A stretch of DNA of 64,000 bases from the NCBI GenBank assembly GCA_017521245.1, contig JAFXDI010000018.1, forward strand, positions 1-64,000. Reading direction: 5' to 3'. Numbering within the stretch: position 1 is the stretch's first letter; every line of letters starts with the position of its first letter. This DNA is from Bacteroidales bacterium. Its GTDB lineage: Bacteria; Bacteroidota; Bacteroidia; Bacteroidales; G3-4614. Below are positions 9,727 through 18,945 of this stretch, one piece after another. The notes below the pieces were generated by a model. That model was given only the letters and a program-made list of their open reading frames with translations. It did no database searches and was not told where the DNA came from. Made by a program: the position numbers and the translations under genes.

Positions 9727-11703
9727 ATGGAAGAACAATTAAAAGATTCTCTCCCTGAAAACGCGTTTAGGGAGTTAAACAAAGGCGAAGAGTATAAACC
9801 TGTAATGTCGCCTGACAAAAATTACAGAGAAGTTACTCCATGGTCAGTAACGTGGGGAATTTTAATGGCAATACTCTTTTCAGCAGCGGCTGCATATCTT
9901 GGATTAAAAGTAGGACAAGTATTTGAAGCAGCAATACCCATTGCCATAATTGCCGTAGGATTATCAAAAGCGACAAAACGTAAAAATGCTTTAGGCGAGA
10001 ATGTCCTAATTCAATCAATTGGAGCATGCTCAGGAAATGTAGTAGCAGGAGCAATATTTACATTACCAGCACTCTATATGCTCGATTTGGATGCCTCTTT
10101 TATGCAAATATTCTTAAGTTCACTATTAGGAGGAATTTTAGGAATACTATTCTTAATTCCATTTAGAAAATACTTTGTTTCTGATATGCACGGAAAATAT
10201 CCTTTCCCCGAAGCAACAGCAACAACACAAATATTAATCTCAGGACAAAAGAAAGGGAACCAAGCAAAACCTCTTATAATAGCGGGATTAATAGGAGGAT
10301 TGTATGACTTTATATTATCAACATTTGGATGGTGGAGCGAAGTTTTGACAACTCGAGTACTGCCTTTTGGTGAGGTTATAGCAGATAAAGCAAAAGCCGT
10401 ATTTAAAATAAATACAGGAGCAGCAGTATTAGGATTAGGTTACATAGTAGGACTAAAATACTGTACAATAATCTGTGCAGGTTCAATATTTGTATGGTTT
10501 ATCTTGATACCTGGAATGGGATGGCTGTTTGGAGATGTAATGCTATCAACAGGAGTAGCCGAAGCGATTAAACCTTTAGGCGCAATGTCGCCAGAGGAGT
10601 TATTCTCAAACTATGCACGATACATTGGTATCGGAGGTATAGCAATGGCAGGATTAATTGGAATTATAAAATCGTGGGGAGTGATCAAAGGTGCAGTGTC
10701 ATTGGCAGGTCGTGAATTAAAAGGAAAAACAACACAAGTTGCAGTTGCTGTAAAACGTACCGACCGTGACCTGTCAATGAAGTTCATTGTAATATCAGCA
10801 ATAATTACTCTTATAGCAATGTTATTGTTCTTCTATTTTGGAATAATAAGCAATCCACTTCAAGCAATAATAGCCTTTATAGTGGTAGCGGTAATAGCAT
10901 TCCTATTTACAACAGTAGCCGCAAATGCAATAGCCATTGTAGGAACAAACCCAGTATCAGGAATGACTTTGATGACACTTGTAATATCATCAGTAATATT
11001 GGTTGCCGTTGGTCTTAATGGCGAAAAAGGAATGTTGGCTGCCTTGATAATTGGAGGAGTAGTATGTACCGCACTATCAACTGCAGGAGGATTTGTAACT
11101 GACCTTAAAATAGGATATTGGTTAGGCTCAACACCACGAAAGCAAGAGAGTTGGAAATTCCTTGGAACACTTGTTTCGGCTGTAACAGTAGGTGGCGTAA
11201 TAATGATATTAGATAAAACATACGGATGGACAGGCGAAGGAGCATTAGTTGCACCTCAGGCAAATGCAATGAAAGCCGTAATTGAGCCAATGATGTCGGG
11301 GCAAGGAGCGCCATGGTTGCTTTATGGAATAGGAGCAGCAATAGCACTATTATTGACATTCCTTAAAGTACCAGCGTTGGCATTTGCGTTAGGAATGTTC
11401 ATTCCTTTAGAGTTGAACACTCCACTTGTAGTAGGAGGATTAATAAGTTGGTTTGTAAGCACACGTTCAAAGGATAGCGAACTAAACAAAGCACGACAAG
11501 AAAGAGGAACACTGCTTGCATCAGGATTTATAGCAGGAGGAGCATTAATGGGAGTAATAAGTGCTGCAATGAAATTTGGAGGATTTGAGTACACAACACC
11601 TGTTGGCGATACACTTGCACAAATCATAGGATTAGTAGTATATATAGCACTAATTGGATACCTTATTTGGGATAGTATGCGTGCAAAAAAAGAGGAAGCA
11701 TAA
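9727..11703 (+). CDS. OPT family oligopeptide transporter
   Basis: 658-aa polytopic inner-membrane protein of the OPT/YSL superfamily, predicted to import small peptides or metal-chelate substrates. Signature elements are WGILMAILFSAAAAYLGLKVGQ (first membrane segment), GACSGNVVAGAIFTLPALYM, the KYPFPEATATTQI stretch, and many further hydrophobic segments up to the C-terminus. The DNA is unusually rich in gga/gca/ata repeats because of the Gly/Ala/Ile membrane segments. A Crp/Fnr-like regulator begins 13 bp downstream, suggesting a two-gene unit. Substrate cannot be inferred. Confidence 0.93.
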   Translation: MEEQLKDSLPENAFRELNKGEEYKPVMSPDKNYREVTPWSVTWGILMAILFSAAAAYLGLKVGQVFEAAIPIAIIAVGLSKATKRKNALGENVLIQSIGACSGNVVAGAIFTLPALYMLDLDASFMQIFLSSLLGGILGILFLIPFRKYFVSDMHGKYPFPEATATTQILISGQKKGNQAKPLIIAGLIGGLYDFILSTFGWWSEVLTTRVLPFGEVIADKAKAVFKINTGAAVLGLGYIVGLKYCTIICAGSIFVWFILIPGMGWLFGDVMLSTGVAEAIKPLGAMSPEELFSNYARYIGIGGIAMAGLIGIIKSWGVIKGAVSLAGRELKGKTTQVAVAVKRTDRDLSMKFIVISAIITLIAMLLFFYFGIISNPLQAIIAFIVVAVIAFLFTTVAANAIAIVGTNPVSGMTLMTLVISSVILVAVGLNGEKGMLAALIIGGVVCTALSTAGGFVTDLKIGYWLGSTPRKQESWKFLGTLVSAVTVGGVIMILDKTYGWTGEGALVAPQANAMKAVIEPMMSGQGAPWLLYGIGAAIALLLTFLKVPALAFALGMFIPLELNTPLVVGGLISWFVSTRSKDSELNKARQERGTLLASGFIAGGALMGVISAAMKFGGFEYTTPVGDTLAQIIGLVVYIALIGYLIWDSMRAKKEEA

Positions 11704-11716
11704 GCTATCAATATAA

Positions 11717-12280
11717 ATGAATAAAGTAATAGAAAATATAAAAAAACTTTGCCCCCTCTCCGATAAAACAATATCGGAGTTGGAGGCAAAAGTTGTAAAA
11801 TGCCACTTCCCTAAAAGACACAAATTAGTAGAGGCTGGAGTATTTACGCACTATGCCTACTTTATAGAAAAGGGTATGACACGTTCATATTGGATGGTTG
11901 AAGGCGATGAGATAACCACATCATTCTCTTTTGAAGGCTCAATAGTATTCAGTATGGATGAACTCTATTACGGAAAGCGAAGTGAGGAGTATGTAGAAAC
12001 GCTCGAAGAGTGTGAAGCATATCGTATCTCATTAACAGACCTAATGCACCTATGGAATACAAATATGGAGTTGTGTATATGGTCGCGAATAATACACCAA
12101 AACGAATATCGCCGTCTGCATCGCAGCCATAAAGATAGATTAACATTACCTGCCAAAGAACGATATGAGTCGTTTATTAAGCAATTCCCTAATGTAATAG
12201 AGCGTACAAACCTAACATATGTAGCCTCATATTTGGGAATAACACTATCTACACTCAGCCGATTGAGAGCAAGAAAATAA
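11717..12280 (+). CDS. Crp/Fnr-family transcriptional regulator
   Basis: 187 aa. An N-terminal cyclic-nucleotide-binding-like beta barrel spans about residues 25-115 (KRHKLVEAGVFTHYAYFIEKGMTRSY). The C-terminal helix-turn-helix is reduced (LTYVASYLGITLSTLSRLRARK), as is common in the short Bacteroidota Crp-like proteins. There are no Fe-S cysteines of the Fnr type, so the effector is unknown. It follows the OPT gene by 13 bp and may regulate it. Confidence 0.88.
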   Translation: MNKVIENIKKLCPLSDKTISELEAKVVKCHFPKRHKLVEAGVFTHYAYFIEKGMTRSYWMVEGDEITTSFSFEGSIVFSMDELYYGKRSEEYVETLEECEAYRISLTDLMHLWNTNMELCIWSRIIHQNEYRRLHRSHKDRLTLPAKERYESFIKQFPNVIERTNLTYVASYLGITLSTLSRLRARK

Positions 12281-12351
12281 TTTGATTTATATCAAATTTA
12301 TTCTCATATAACACTATTAATTTTGCGGTTTAAACCAAAACAAACAAAACT

Positions 12352-13524
12352 ATGCAAACAAAAGTAGTGGCATCACAAAACTTTGCTGATACCAAACCTC
12401 ATTACGAACTACTCGATGGCTTACGCGGAGTAGCAGCCATAATGGTTCTAATATATCATATATTTGAAGGCTTTGCCTTTGCCGAAGGAGTGAACGGAGC
12501 AGGAGACGGAATAATCCGCACGCTCAATCATGGGCATATAGCGGTCGATTTCTTTTTCATTCTATCAGGATTTGTAATCAGTTATGCATACGACGACCGC
12601 TGGAATAAGATGACCTTAGGCGGATTCTTTAAACGACGTTTAATACGTCTGCACCCAATGATTGTAATGGGAGCAATAATAGGAGTAGTTGCCTTTGCTT
12701 GTGAAGGATTTAAAACATGGACAGGCGAGACAACTCCAATAGGTTGGGTAATGTTAGCAATGCTCCTAACAATGTTTATGATACCAGCCGTACCGGGAGC
12801 ATCGTACGAGGTTAGAGGAAACGGCGAAATGTTCCCACTCAACGGGCCCTCTTGGTCGCTATTCTTTGAGTATATAGGCAATATACTATATGCGCTCATC
12901 ATTCGCCGTTTATCAACAAAACTACTAACATTATTAGTAGTGGTGTTAGGTGTTTTGCATGCATGGTTTTATGTGTTTGACATATCACAATATAACTGCG
13001 TAGGAGTAGGGTGGACAATAGATGCCATAAACTTCTGGGGCGGACTACTAAGAATGTTATTCCCTTTTACGGTTGGAATGTTACTTGCACGCACGTTCCG
13101 TCCACGTAAAATAAGAGGAGCATTTTGGATTTGTAGCATACTGTTAGTAGTAATATTTGCACTACCATTTATCGAACTAAAACCTGAACTTGTCAGCCTT
13201 AACGCGCTATACGAAGTATTATGTATAGCATTCATATTTCCCTTCATAGTATGGATGGGAGCGTGTGGAGGAACAACCGATAACTACACAGGCAAAATAA
13301 ACAAATTCCTTGGCGATATATCATATCCACTCTACATAGTACACTATCCCATAATGTATGTATTCTATAAGTGGTTAATAAAAGAAGAGTACTACTCATT
13401 GCAACAAACATGGGTAATGCCATTAATAGTGGTACTCTCAAGCATAGTATTAGCGTATGCAGTCCTAAAACTGTACGATGAACCAGTTCGCCGTTGGTTA
13501 TCATCAAAACTAATGAAAAAGTAG
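12352..13524 (+). CDS. Acyltransferase family 3 (OafA/YrhL-like) membrane protein
   Basis: 390-aa multi-pass membrane O-acyltransferase. The N-terminal motif YELLDGLRGVAAIMVLIYHI, with His in the catalytic region, and HIAVDFFFILSGFVISYAYDDRW are diagnostic of the family, as is the late SYPLYIVHYPIMYV. Ten or so hydrophobic segments follow. Such enzymes acylate sugars of surface polysaccharides or small molecules; the target here is unknown. It sits alone 71 bp after the Crp-like gene. The 12281-12351 gap contains TAATTTTGCGG, a plausible -7 element, so it may be transcribed separately. Confidence 0.9.
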   Translation: MQTKVVASQNFADTKPHYELLDGLRGVAAIMVLIYHIFEGFAFAEGVNGAGDGIIRTLNHGHIAVDFFFILSGFVISYAYDDRWNKMTLGGFFKRRLIRLHPMIVMGAIIGVVAFACEGFKTWTGETTPIGWVMLAMLLTMFMIPAVPGASYEVRGNGEMFPLNGPSWSLFFEYIGNILYALIIRRLSTKLLTLLVVVLGVLHAWFYVFDISQYNCVGVGWTIDAINFWGGLLRMLFPFTVGMLLARTFRPRKIRGAFWICSILLVVIFALPFIELKPELVSLNALYEVLCIAFIFPFIVWMGACGGTTDNYTGKINKFLGDISYPLYIVHYPIMYVFYKWLIKEEYYSLQQTWVMPLIVVLSSIVLAYAVLKLYDEPVRRWLSSKLMKK

Positions 13525-13590
13525 GTTGTCATTCGTTTATCAGTATCTTAGATATTTTTGTCATCTTAGTTTCACAACCGATGCCCAAAT

Positions 13591-13628
13591 AAAATAGAGT
13601 TGCATGATTTGAAGTGCAACTCTATTTT
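13591..13628. terminator. Bidirectional terminator between convergent genes
   Basis: AAAATAGAGTTGCA pairs with TGCAACTCTATTTT around a 10-nt loop. It is flanked by A-rich sequence on the left and T-rich sequence on the right, so it can serve both the acyltransferase gene (plus) and the kinase-like gene (minus). Confidence 0.85.
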
Positions 13629-13676
13629 TATATAATATGAATAATTTGCCCAATTAGTTATCCAAATCTCACTGAA

Positions 13677-14309
13677 TTATTTTAGTAATTTACTTTTGAA
13701 CTTATTTAAAAAACTACAAATAATATCGCAAGTCTCGGGAATACCCAACAGCGAAGAGTCAATAGAAAGATGATACGATTTGCCATCTCCCCAAGTCTTA
13801 TCGGTAAAGAAATTATAATATGCCGCTCTCTGTTTGTCATGACGCTTAACAATAGCGGTAGCCTCACGTTCGCTAATCTTGTCACGCGACATAACACGTT
13901 CAACCCTTGCCTCCAACGGAGCATGTAAGAAAATATTGATACAGTTAGGGAAATCTCTAAGAACGTAGTCGGCACACCTGCCCACAATAACACAATTACC
14001 CTTCTCGCCAATCATCTGGATAACATCCGATTGGCATTTGAAGATATGTTCGCTCGACATAGAACTATTACCATTGTCGCCCAAACCAAACGAAAACCAG
14101 TTGCTTGTCAAAATATTGGGAATAGAAAACAGCTCCTTCTCATCAGCCTGTTCAAAACAACTACAATCCAGACCGCTAACCTTAGCAGCCTCATTCATAA
14201 GTTCCTTGTCGTAATATTCAAAACCTAAACGTTTAGCAAGCTCCTTGCCAATAACTCTGCCGCCACTACCAAACTGGCGACCTATTGTAATAATAAACTT
14301 CTCAGCCAT
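13677..14309 (-). CDS. Cytidylate kinase-like family protein
   Basis: 210 aa, of the Cytidylate_kin2 type. The N-terminus ITIGRQFGSGGRVIGKELAKRLG is a P-loop-like nucleotide-binding motif. EYYDKELMNEAAKVSG and VIVGRCADYVLRD are typical of the family, followed by RVERVMSRDKISEREA, a lid-type arginine region. It is thought to phosphorylate a nucleotide or a small substrate, but this subfamily has no established function, and a separate canonical cmk is expected elsewhere in the genome. It is convergent with the acyltransferase and divergent from the TPR gene. Confidence 0.85.
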   Translation of the reverse strand: MAEKFIITIGRQFGSGGRVIGKELAKRLGFEYYDKELMNEAAKVSGLDCSCFEQADEKELFSIPNILTSNWFSFGLGDNGNSSMSSEHIFKCQSDVIQMIGEKGNCVIVGRCADYVLRDFPNCINIFLHAPLEARVERVMSRDKISEREATAIVKRHDKQRAAYYNFFTDKTWGDGKSYHLSIDSSLLGIPETCDIICSFLNKFKSKLLK

Positions 14310-14447
14310 AAAAAAGAGAATAAAAAACTAAACTAAATCACAACATTGCAGTCAAAGAAAAAAACAATGTTATAATCAACCGCTAAAATAAGAAATAAAA
14401 TTCAAAACCATTCTTAAAAAGCAAAAAAAATAAGTTATCTTCGCAAA

Positions 14448-16514
14448 TTGAATATGAATAAAAACAGAAACAAAATAGTTAGAGTTGTAAAAAGCATTAT
14501 AATAATCATAATGCTCACAATTACACTGCCCGTAACAGCACAACTCAATACCGACCGAGTAATGAACATCGGTCGCAATGCACTCTATTTCGAAGATTAC
14601 ATATTAGCCATACAATACTTCAATCAAGTAATTAAGGTAAAGCCCTATATGGCAGAGCCATATTTCTTGCGAGGAGCAGCAAAATTAAGTCTCGAAGATT
14701 ACAAAGGAGCCGAAGAAGATTGCTCAATATGTATCGATTACAACCCCTTTATAATAGGAGCATACCATGTAAGAGGAGTAGCCCGACAAAATTTAGGCAA
14801 CAACCAAGGAGCAATAGAAGACTACAACAAAGCATTGGAGTATATGCCCGAAGACAAAACCTTCCTCTTGAACAAAGCCATAGCACAAGCTGAAGAGAAG
14901 CAATACACACAAGCCGACAGCACCTATGCCAAACTCATAGAGTTGCATCCCAACTATTATAACGCCTATATGAGCAGAAGCCAATATCGCGTACAAAATG
15001 CCGATACACTTGGAGCATTAGCCGATGTAGAGCGAGCACTCGAAATCGACAAATACACCTCCTATGCCTATGCACAACGAGCAATGCTTTCATTTATGAT
15101 CGGAAAAGACAAAGAGGCGTCAATTGCAGATATGGATAAAGCCATAAAGATAGATCCTGCAATTCTGTCATACTACATAAATCGAGCAGTGATGCGATAC
15201 CACATAAACGATTTACGAGGCTCAATGGCAGACTACAATCATGTAGTAGAAAAAGAACCATCAAACACATTGGCACTCTATAACAGAGGACTGTTAAGAA
15301 TGCAAGTAGGAGAGTATAACGATGCAATAGAAGACTTCACAAGCCTGCTAAAAGTACGTCCCAACGACATATTTGCAGTATACAACCGCGCAATGTTGTA
15401 CGACCGTCTATCAATGTATCGCAAAGCAGTAAAAGACTATACCGTGGTAATAGAAGAGTATCCCAACTATGCTCCAGTATATTTTGCACGTTCCGAAGCA
15501 CTTCGAAAACTTGGAGATATAAAAGGCGGAAAAAAAGACTTTGACAAGGCGATGCAGTTAGAAGAGGAGGCAAAAAACAATGCCACACAAGCCGATACAA
15601 CCCTGCAAGAAACCGAAAAGGTCAGACGCGAATCAGACAAAAATATAAACAAATTCAACCGACTATTAGTATCCGATGACACCACAATAAAAACTGGATA
15701 CCAAAGCAACATACGCGGAAGAGTACAAGACAACAAATACAAACTAAAAATAGAACCTCAATTCACACTGACATATTACGAACAACCCTCGCAGTTAAAT
15801 CTTCCAAAAAAATATTATAGAGAGCTCGATGAACTAAACCGAGCAAGAATACTACCACGACAACTAAAACTAACAAATCATGAGTCAAGTTTAGACTCCC
15901 TAAAGATAGCACGACATTTTGCATCCATTGCCGATAACACAAAACTTATCGACATAAACCCAAACAATGCCGTACCATATATGTCGCGAGCAATAGACTT
16001 TATGTTAATACAAGACTTTAATGGAGCAATAGAAGACCTGACACGCATAACCTCGGCAAGTAGCGATTTCATATTTGCCTACTTCCTGCGAGCAGTAGTA
16101 CGATACAAACGCATCGAATACATGCTATCATCAAGCACACTACAAACAATGCCAGGCGCGCACATAGGCGACAATATGCTCTCTGCACCCACGTTAAACA
16201 ACAAAGCCATAACATTAGAGTACGAGATGGTATTACGCGATTACGACAAAGTAATAGCCATTGATCCCACATTCCCATACTCATACTATAACAGAGCAAA
16301 CATACGATGTGAACAAAAAGACTTTACAGGAGCATTAGAAGACTACACAAAAGCCATACAACTAAACCCAGACTTTGCCGAAGCCTATTTCAACAGAGCC
16401 TTGGTATATACCTATGTAGGGCAGAATGACAAAGCCATCACAGACCTAAGCAAAGCAGGCGAATTAGGAATGGTTCCGGCCTATAATGTCATAAAGTTAA
16501 TATCAGAGAATTAA
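14448..16514 (+). CDS. Exported tetratricopeptide-repeat protein
   Basis: 688 aa. An N-terminal signal/anchor (residues about 10-32, IIIIIMLTITLPVTAQ) leads into two TPR blocks, about residues 35-375 and 500-685. Clear TPR cores include AEPYFLRGAAKLSLEDYKGA, YNRGLLRMQVGEYNDAIEDF and AYFNRALVYTYVGQNDKAI. The linker (about 375-490) is polar and charged. TPR proteins of this kind scaffold envelope complexes; the partner is unknown. A -7-like box TATCTTCG lies about 20 bp before the start codon. Confidence 0.85.
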   Translation: MNMNKNRNKIVRVVKSIIIIIMLTITLPVTAQLNTDRVMNIGRNALYFEDYILAIQYFNQVIKVKPYMAEPYFLRGAAKLSLEDYKGAEEDCSICIDYNPFIIGAYHVRGVARQNLGNNQGAIEDYNKALEYMPEDKTFLLNKAIAQAEEKQYTQADSTYAKLIELHPNYYNAYMSRSQYRVQNADTLGALADVERALEIDKYTSYAYAQRAMLSFMIGKDKEASIADMDKAIKIDPAILSYYINRAVMRYHINDLRGSMADYNHVVEKEPSNTLALYNRGLLRMQVGEYNDAIEDFTSLLKVRPNDIFAVYNRAMLYDRLSMYRKAVKDYTVVIEEYPNYAPVYFARSEALRKLGDIKGGKKDFDKAMQLEEEAKNNATQADTTLQETEKVRRESDKNINKFNRLLVSDDTTIKTGYQSNIRGRVQDNKYKLKIEPQFTLTYYEQPSQLNLPKKYYRELDELNRARILPRQLKLTNHESSLDSLKIARHFASIADNTKLIDINPNNAVPYMSRAIDFMLIQDFNGAIEDLTRITSASSDFIFAYFLRAVVRYKRIEYMLSSSTLQTMPGAHIGDNMLSAPTLNNKAITLEYEMVLRDYDKVIAIDPTFPYSYYNRANIRCEQKDFTGALEDYTKAIQLNPDFAEAYFNRALVYTYVGQNDKAITDLSKAGELGMVPAYNVIKLISEN

Positions 16515-16574
16515 CTATATATACTCAAAAATAAATAAACCATAAAAGAGTAGTAAAAAACTTACAAAAAACTA

Positions 16575-16604
16575 TTGTTAATCACAAAAAAATTACTACC
16601 TTTG
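16575..16604 (+). promoter_or_regulatory. Bacteroidota sigma-A promoter of infC-rpmI-rplT
   Basis: TTG at 16575-16577 (-33) and TACCTTTG at 16597-16604 (-7 consensus TAnnTTTG) are separated by 19 bp. The predicted transcript start is near 16611, giving a leader of about 45 nt. Confidence 0.75.
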
Positions 16605-16655
16605 TCCCCGATTTTACGAAAGAGTAAAAAATTATGTTAAACCAATAAATTGTGA

Positions 16656-17231
16656 ATGGATAATAACCGACAAACAAACAACCCAAAACCTATCAAAGGA
16701 CGTCCACAAAAGAAGGACGAGTTAAAAGACGCATATCGTATAAACGAAAAGATAACAGCCAAAGAAGTCCGATTAGTTGGCGATAACGTAGAACAAGGTG
16801 TTTATTCAATTTACGATGCAAGAGCAATTGCCGAAGAGCAAGAACTCGATTTGGTTGAAATTTCGCCCAATGCAGCACCACCGGTATGTAGAGTAATAGA
16901 CTTCCAAAAATTCCTCTACCAACAAAAGAAACGTGCAAAAGAGCAAAAAGCGAAAGCAGCAAAAGTTGAAATAAAAGAGATCAGATTCGGACCACAAACC
17001 GATGATCACGATTACAACTTTAAACTAAAACACGCAATGGAGTTCCTAAAAGAAGGAGCAAAAGTAAAAGCGTATGTATTCTTTAAAGGACGTTCAATCC
17101 TATTTAAGGAGCAAGGAGAAGTATTACTACTTCGTTTTGTAAACGACCTTGAAGAGTATGGAAAACTAGAGCAGATGCCACGTCTCGAAGGAAAGAGAAT
17201 GATAATTATGCTCAGTCCAAAAAAGAAATAA
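16656..17231 (+). CDS. infC: Translation initiation factor IF-3
   Basis: 191 aa. IF-3 binds the 30S subunit, proofreads start-codon selection and prevents premature 50S joining. The N-domain has [16 protein letters not shown] and the C-domain has [25 protein letters not shown], both diagnostic. It has an N-terminal extension rich in Asn, Gln and Lys, common in Bacteroidota. The start used here is a normal ATG, whereas the enterobacterial gene uses AUU for autoregulation; the Bacteroidota gene may therefore not use that circuit. First gene of an infC-rpmI-rplT operon. Confidence 0.97.
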   Translation: MDNNRQTNNPKPIKGRPQKKDELKDAYRINEKITAKEVRLVGDNVEQGVYSIYDARAIAEEQELDLVEISPNAAPPVCRVIDFQKFLYQQKKRAKEQKAKAAKVEIKEIRFGPQTDDHDYNFKLKHAMEFLKEGAKVKAYVFFKGRSILFKEQGEVLLLRFVNDLEEYGKLEQMPRLEGKRMIIMLSPKKK

Positions 17232-17279
17232 AAAAATGCCACAAGGCAGAAAATTAATAAATAACTAAAAAACAAAACA

Positions 17280-17477
17280 ATGCCAAAGACTAAAACTAAT
17301 TCCGGTGCCAAAAAGAGGTTTGCCCTTACCGGATCAGGAAAGATCAAGAGAAAACACGCTTTCAAAAGTCACATCTTAACAAAGAAGACTAAAAAGCAAA
17401 AACGTAACCTAACACACTTCACAACAGTTGCAAAAGCTGATGAGAAGAACATCAAAAAGTTACTTTGTATCTCTTAA
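17280..17477 (+). CDS. rpmI: 50S ribosomal protein L35
   Basis: 65 aa, the usual length. The sequence [20 protein letters not shown] and the [19 protein letters not shown] core are diagnostic. It lies 48 bp after infC and 108 bp before rplT, in the conserved IF3-L35-L20 order. Confidence 0.97.
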   Translation: MPKTKTNSGAKKRFALTGSGKIKRKHAFKSHILTKKTKKQKRNLTHFTTVAKADEKNIKKLLCIS

Positions 17478-17585
17478 CAAAAACAATTAATTAAACGGAG
17501 AAATCCAAATTATTAACCGAATGTATTAGCACAAAGATTATCGAAACAGGTGATAACGCTAACATTCAAAAAACAGTAGAAAATT

Positions 17586-17936
17586 ATGCCACGTTCAGTA
17601 AATCATGTAGCATCAAGAGCAAAAAGAAAGAAAATTTTGAAATTGACCAGAGGTTATTTCGGAGCACGTAAAAACGTTTGGACAGTAGCAAAAAATACAT
17701 GGGAAAAAGGTCTTACCTATGCTTACCGCGACCGTAAAGACAAAAAAGGAAACTTCCGTTCATTGTGGATACAACGTATCAACGCTGCAGCACGCCTTGA
17801 AGGAATGTCTTACTCAAAACTAATGGGAGCAATACACAAAGCAGGTATCGAAATCAACCGCAAAGTATTAGCAGACTTAGCATTGAACAATCCCGCAGCT
17901 TTCAAAGCAATTGTTGACAAAGTAAAAAACGCATAA
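17586..17936 (+). CDS. rplT: 50S ribosomal protein L20
   Basis: 116 aa. [19 protein letters not shown] and [20 protein letters not shown] are the 23S rRNA-binding extension, and [21 protein letters not shown] is the globular signature. It is the last gene of the operon and is followed by a strong terminator. The 108-bp rpmI-rplT gap could hold an autoregulatory site, but I see no clear L20 operator. Confidence 0.97.
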   Translation: MPRSVNHVASRAKRKKILKLTRGYFGARKNVWTVAKNTWEKGLTYAYRDRKDKKGNFRSLWIQRINAAARLEGMSYSKLMGAIHKAGIEINRKVLADLALNNPAAFKAIVDKVKNA

Positions 17937-17962
17937 TAATTTAAAGCGTAGAACAAATAAAA

Positions 17963-17991
17963 ACTCCTAACTTCGGTTAGGAGTTTTTTTT
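17963..17991 (+). terminator. Terminator of the infC operon
   Basis: ACTCCTAAC, a TTCG tetraloop, GTTAGGAGT, then a run of eight T. It is a textbook rho-independent terminator 26 bp past rplT. Confidence 0.95.
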
Positions 17992-18061
17992 GTATAGTTT
18001 CAGCTATCAGTTGTTAGTTGCCTTAGTTATCCTAATAATCCTAAATAACCAATCAAAAGCA

Positions 18062-18317
18062 GTAGGGACGTGGTCTGCTACGTCCGTAAAGAGTACCAAA
18101 AGCAATCCATGTCCGCAGAAAAGAGTATCTAAGAAAAGTAGGGACGAGGCCTGCCACGTCCGCAAAGAGTACCAAAAGCAATCCATGTCCGCAGAAAAGA
18201 GTATCTAAGAAAAGTAGGGACGAGGCCTGCCACGTCCGCAAAGAGTATCAAAAGCAATCCATGTCCGCCGAAAAGAGTATCTAAGAAAAGTAGGGACGAG
18301 GCCTGCCACGTCCGTAA
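18062..18317. repeat. 76-bp tandem repeat with internal palindrome
   Basis: Units begin at 18062, 18138, 18214 and 18290, a constant 76-bp period, with three full units and a partial fourth. Each opens with GTAGGGACG and contains GGACGAGGCCTGCCACGTCC, a near-palindrome able to form a GC-rich hairpin (first unit: GGACGTGGTCTGCTACGTCC). Its GC content contrasts with the AT-rich surroundings. The only ORFs over it are repetitive and unlikely to be genes. With the elements listed separately, it fills the 500-bp gap between rplT and the DUF805 gene. Confidence 0.92.
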
Positions 18318-18350
18318 ATCTTAGCCACATAGACATTCTCATTCCTAATT

Positions 18351-18384
18351 AAGAAACCTGTATTTCTTGATTTTGCTCACGCTC
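18351..18384. repeat. Dispersed hairpin element, copy 1
   Basis: AAGAAAC, a short loop, TTTCTT, then GATTTTGCTC. It is one of three related copies in this window (also 42207 and 46643), each lying just past the stop codon of a minus-strand gene. Confidence 0.7.
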
Positions 18385-18437
18385 AACAATACTCAAATAA
18401 ATTTGCTATTGTATTTGCTTAACTGCAAAATTCCTAA

Positions 18438-18938
18438 TTACAAATCCCCTAATCCCTCCTCACCATACTTTGGCGAAGGTCCATATTTATTCTCAAAAAA
18501 CTCGCTATCCTGACAGCAGAAAACAATAAGAACAATATGATAAATATAGGTAACAGCCGTATAAATCATAACGAAAATTGAAAATTTCAATTCATCGGTT
18601 ACAAAATTATTTGTAGCTATATCATTATCACATACAGAAACATAATTATAAAAAATAACACCCCACAAACTACAAAATAAAATAAAAATACCCGCATCAA
18701 GTAAGGCACCAACGCCCCACCACCAACCACTGCGACCAGTATCGTGAAGTCGGCGAATAGTAAGCGGGATAGTAGCAAGCATAAGTAAAGGACTCAAAAA
18801 TGGCAGAACAGCCGACAGCACAAAAGCAGCCAAGTACGACCACCAAAATTCCGAACGTCTTGAACGCCCTTTACAATCAAAAATCTTACTGGTAGAAGCA
18901 TTAAGAGCCTCACTGAAACTAAGAGTAGGTTTAACCAT
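18438..18938 (-). CDS. DUF805 family membrane protein
   Basis: 166 aa from the chosen Met (MVKPTLSFSEAL), which leaves a 7-bp gap after the upstream M23 gene; an ATG at 18953 would overlap it. Family marks are GRSRRSEFWWSYLAAF, then two membrane segments with IRRLHDTGRSGWWWGVG between them. DUF805 proteins are small inner-membrane proteins of unknown role. The C-terminal tail is cytoplasmic and polar. Confidence 0.88.
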   Translation of the reverse strand: MVKPTLSFSEALNASTSKIFDCKGRSRRSEFWWSYLAAFVLSAVLPFLSPLLMLATIPLTIRRLHDTGRSGWWWGVGALLDAGIFILFCSLWGVIFYNYVSVCDNDIATNNFVTDELKFSIFVMIYTAVTYIYHIVLIVFCCQDSEFFENKYGPSPKYGEEGLGDL

Positions 18939-18945
18939 AATTATA

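Noticed and set aside
18053-18241. 62-codon ORF over the tandem repeat
   Set aside because: The peptide repeats with the DNA unit and has no independent support.
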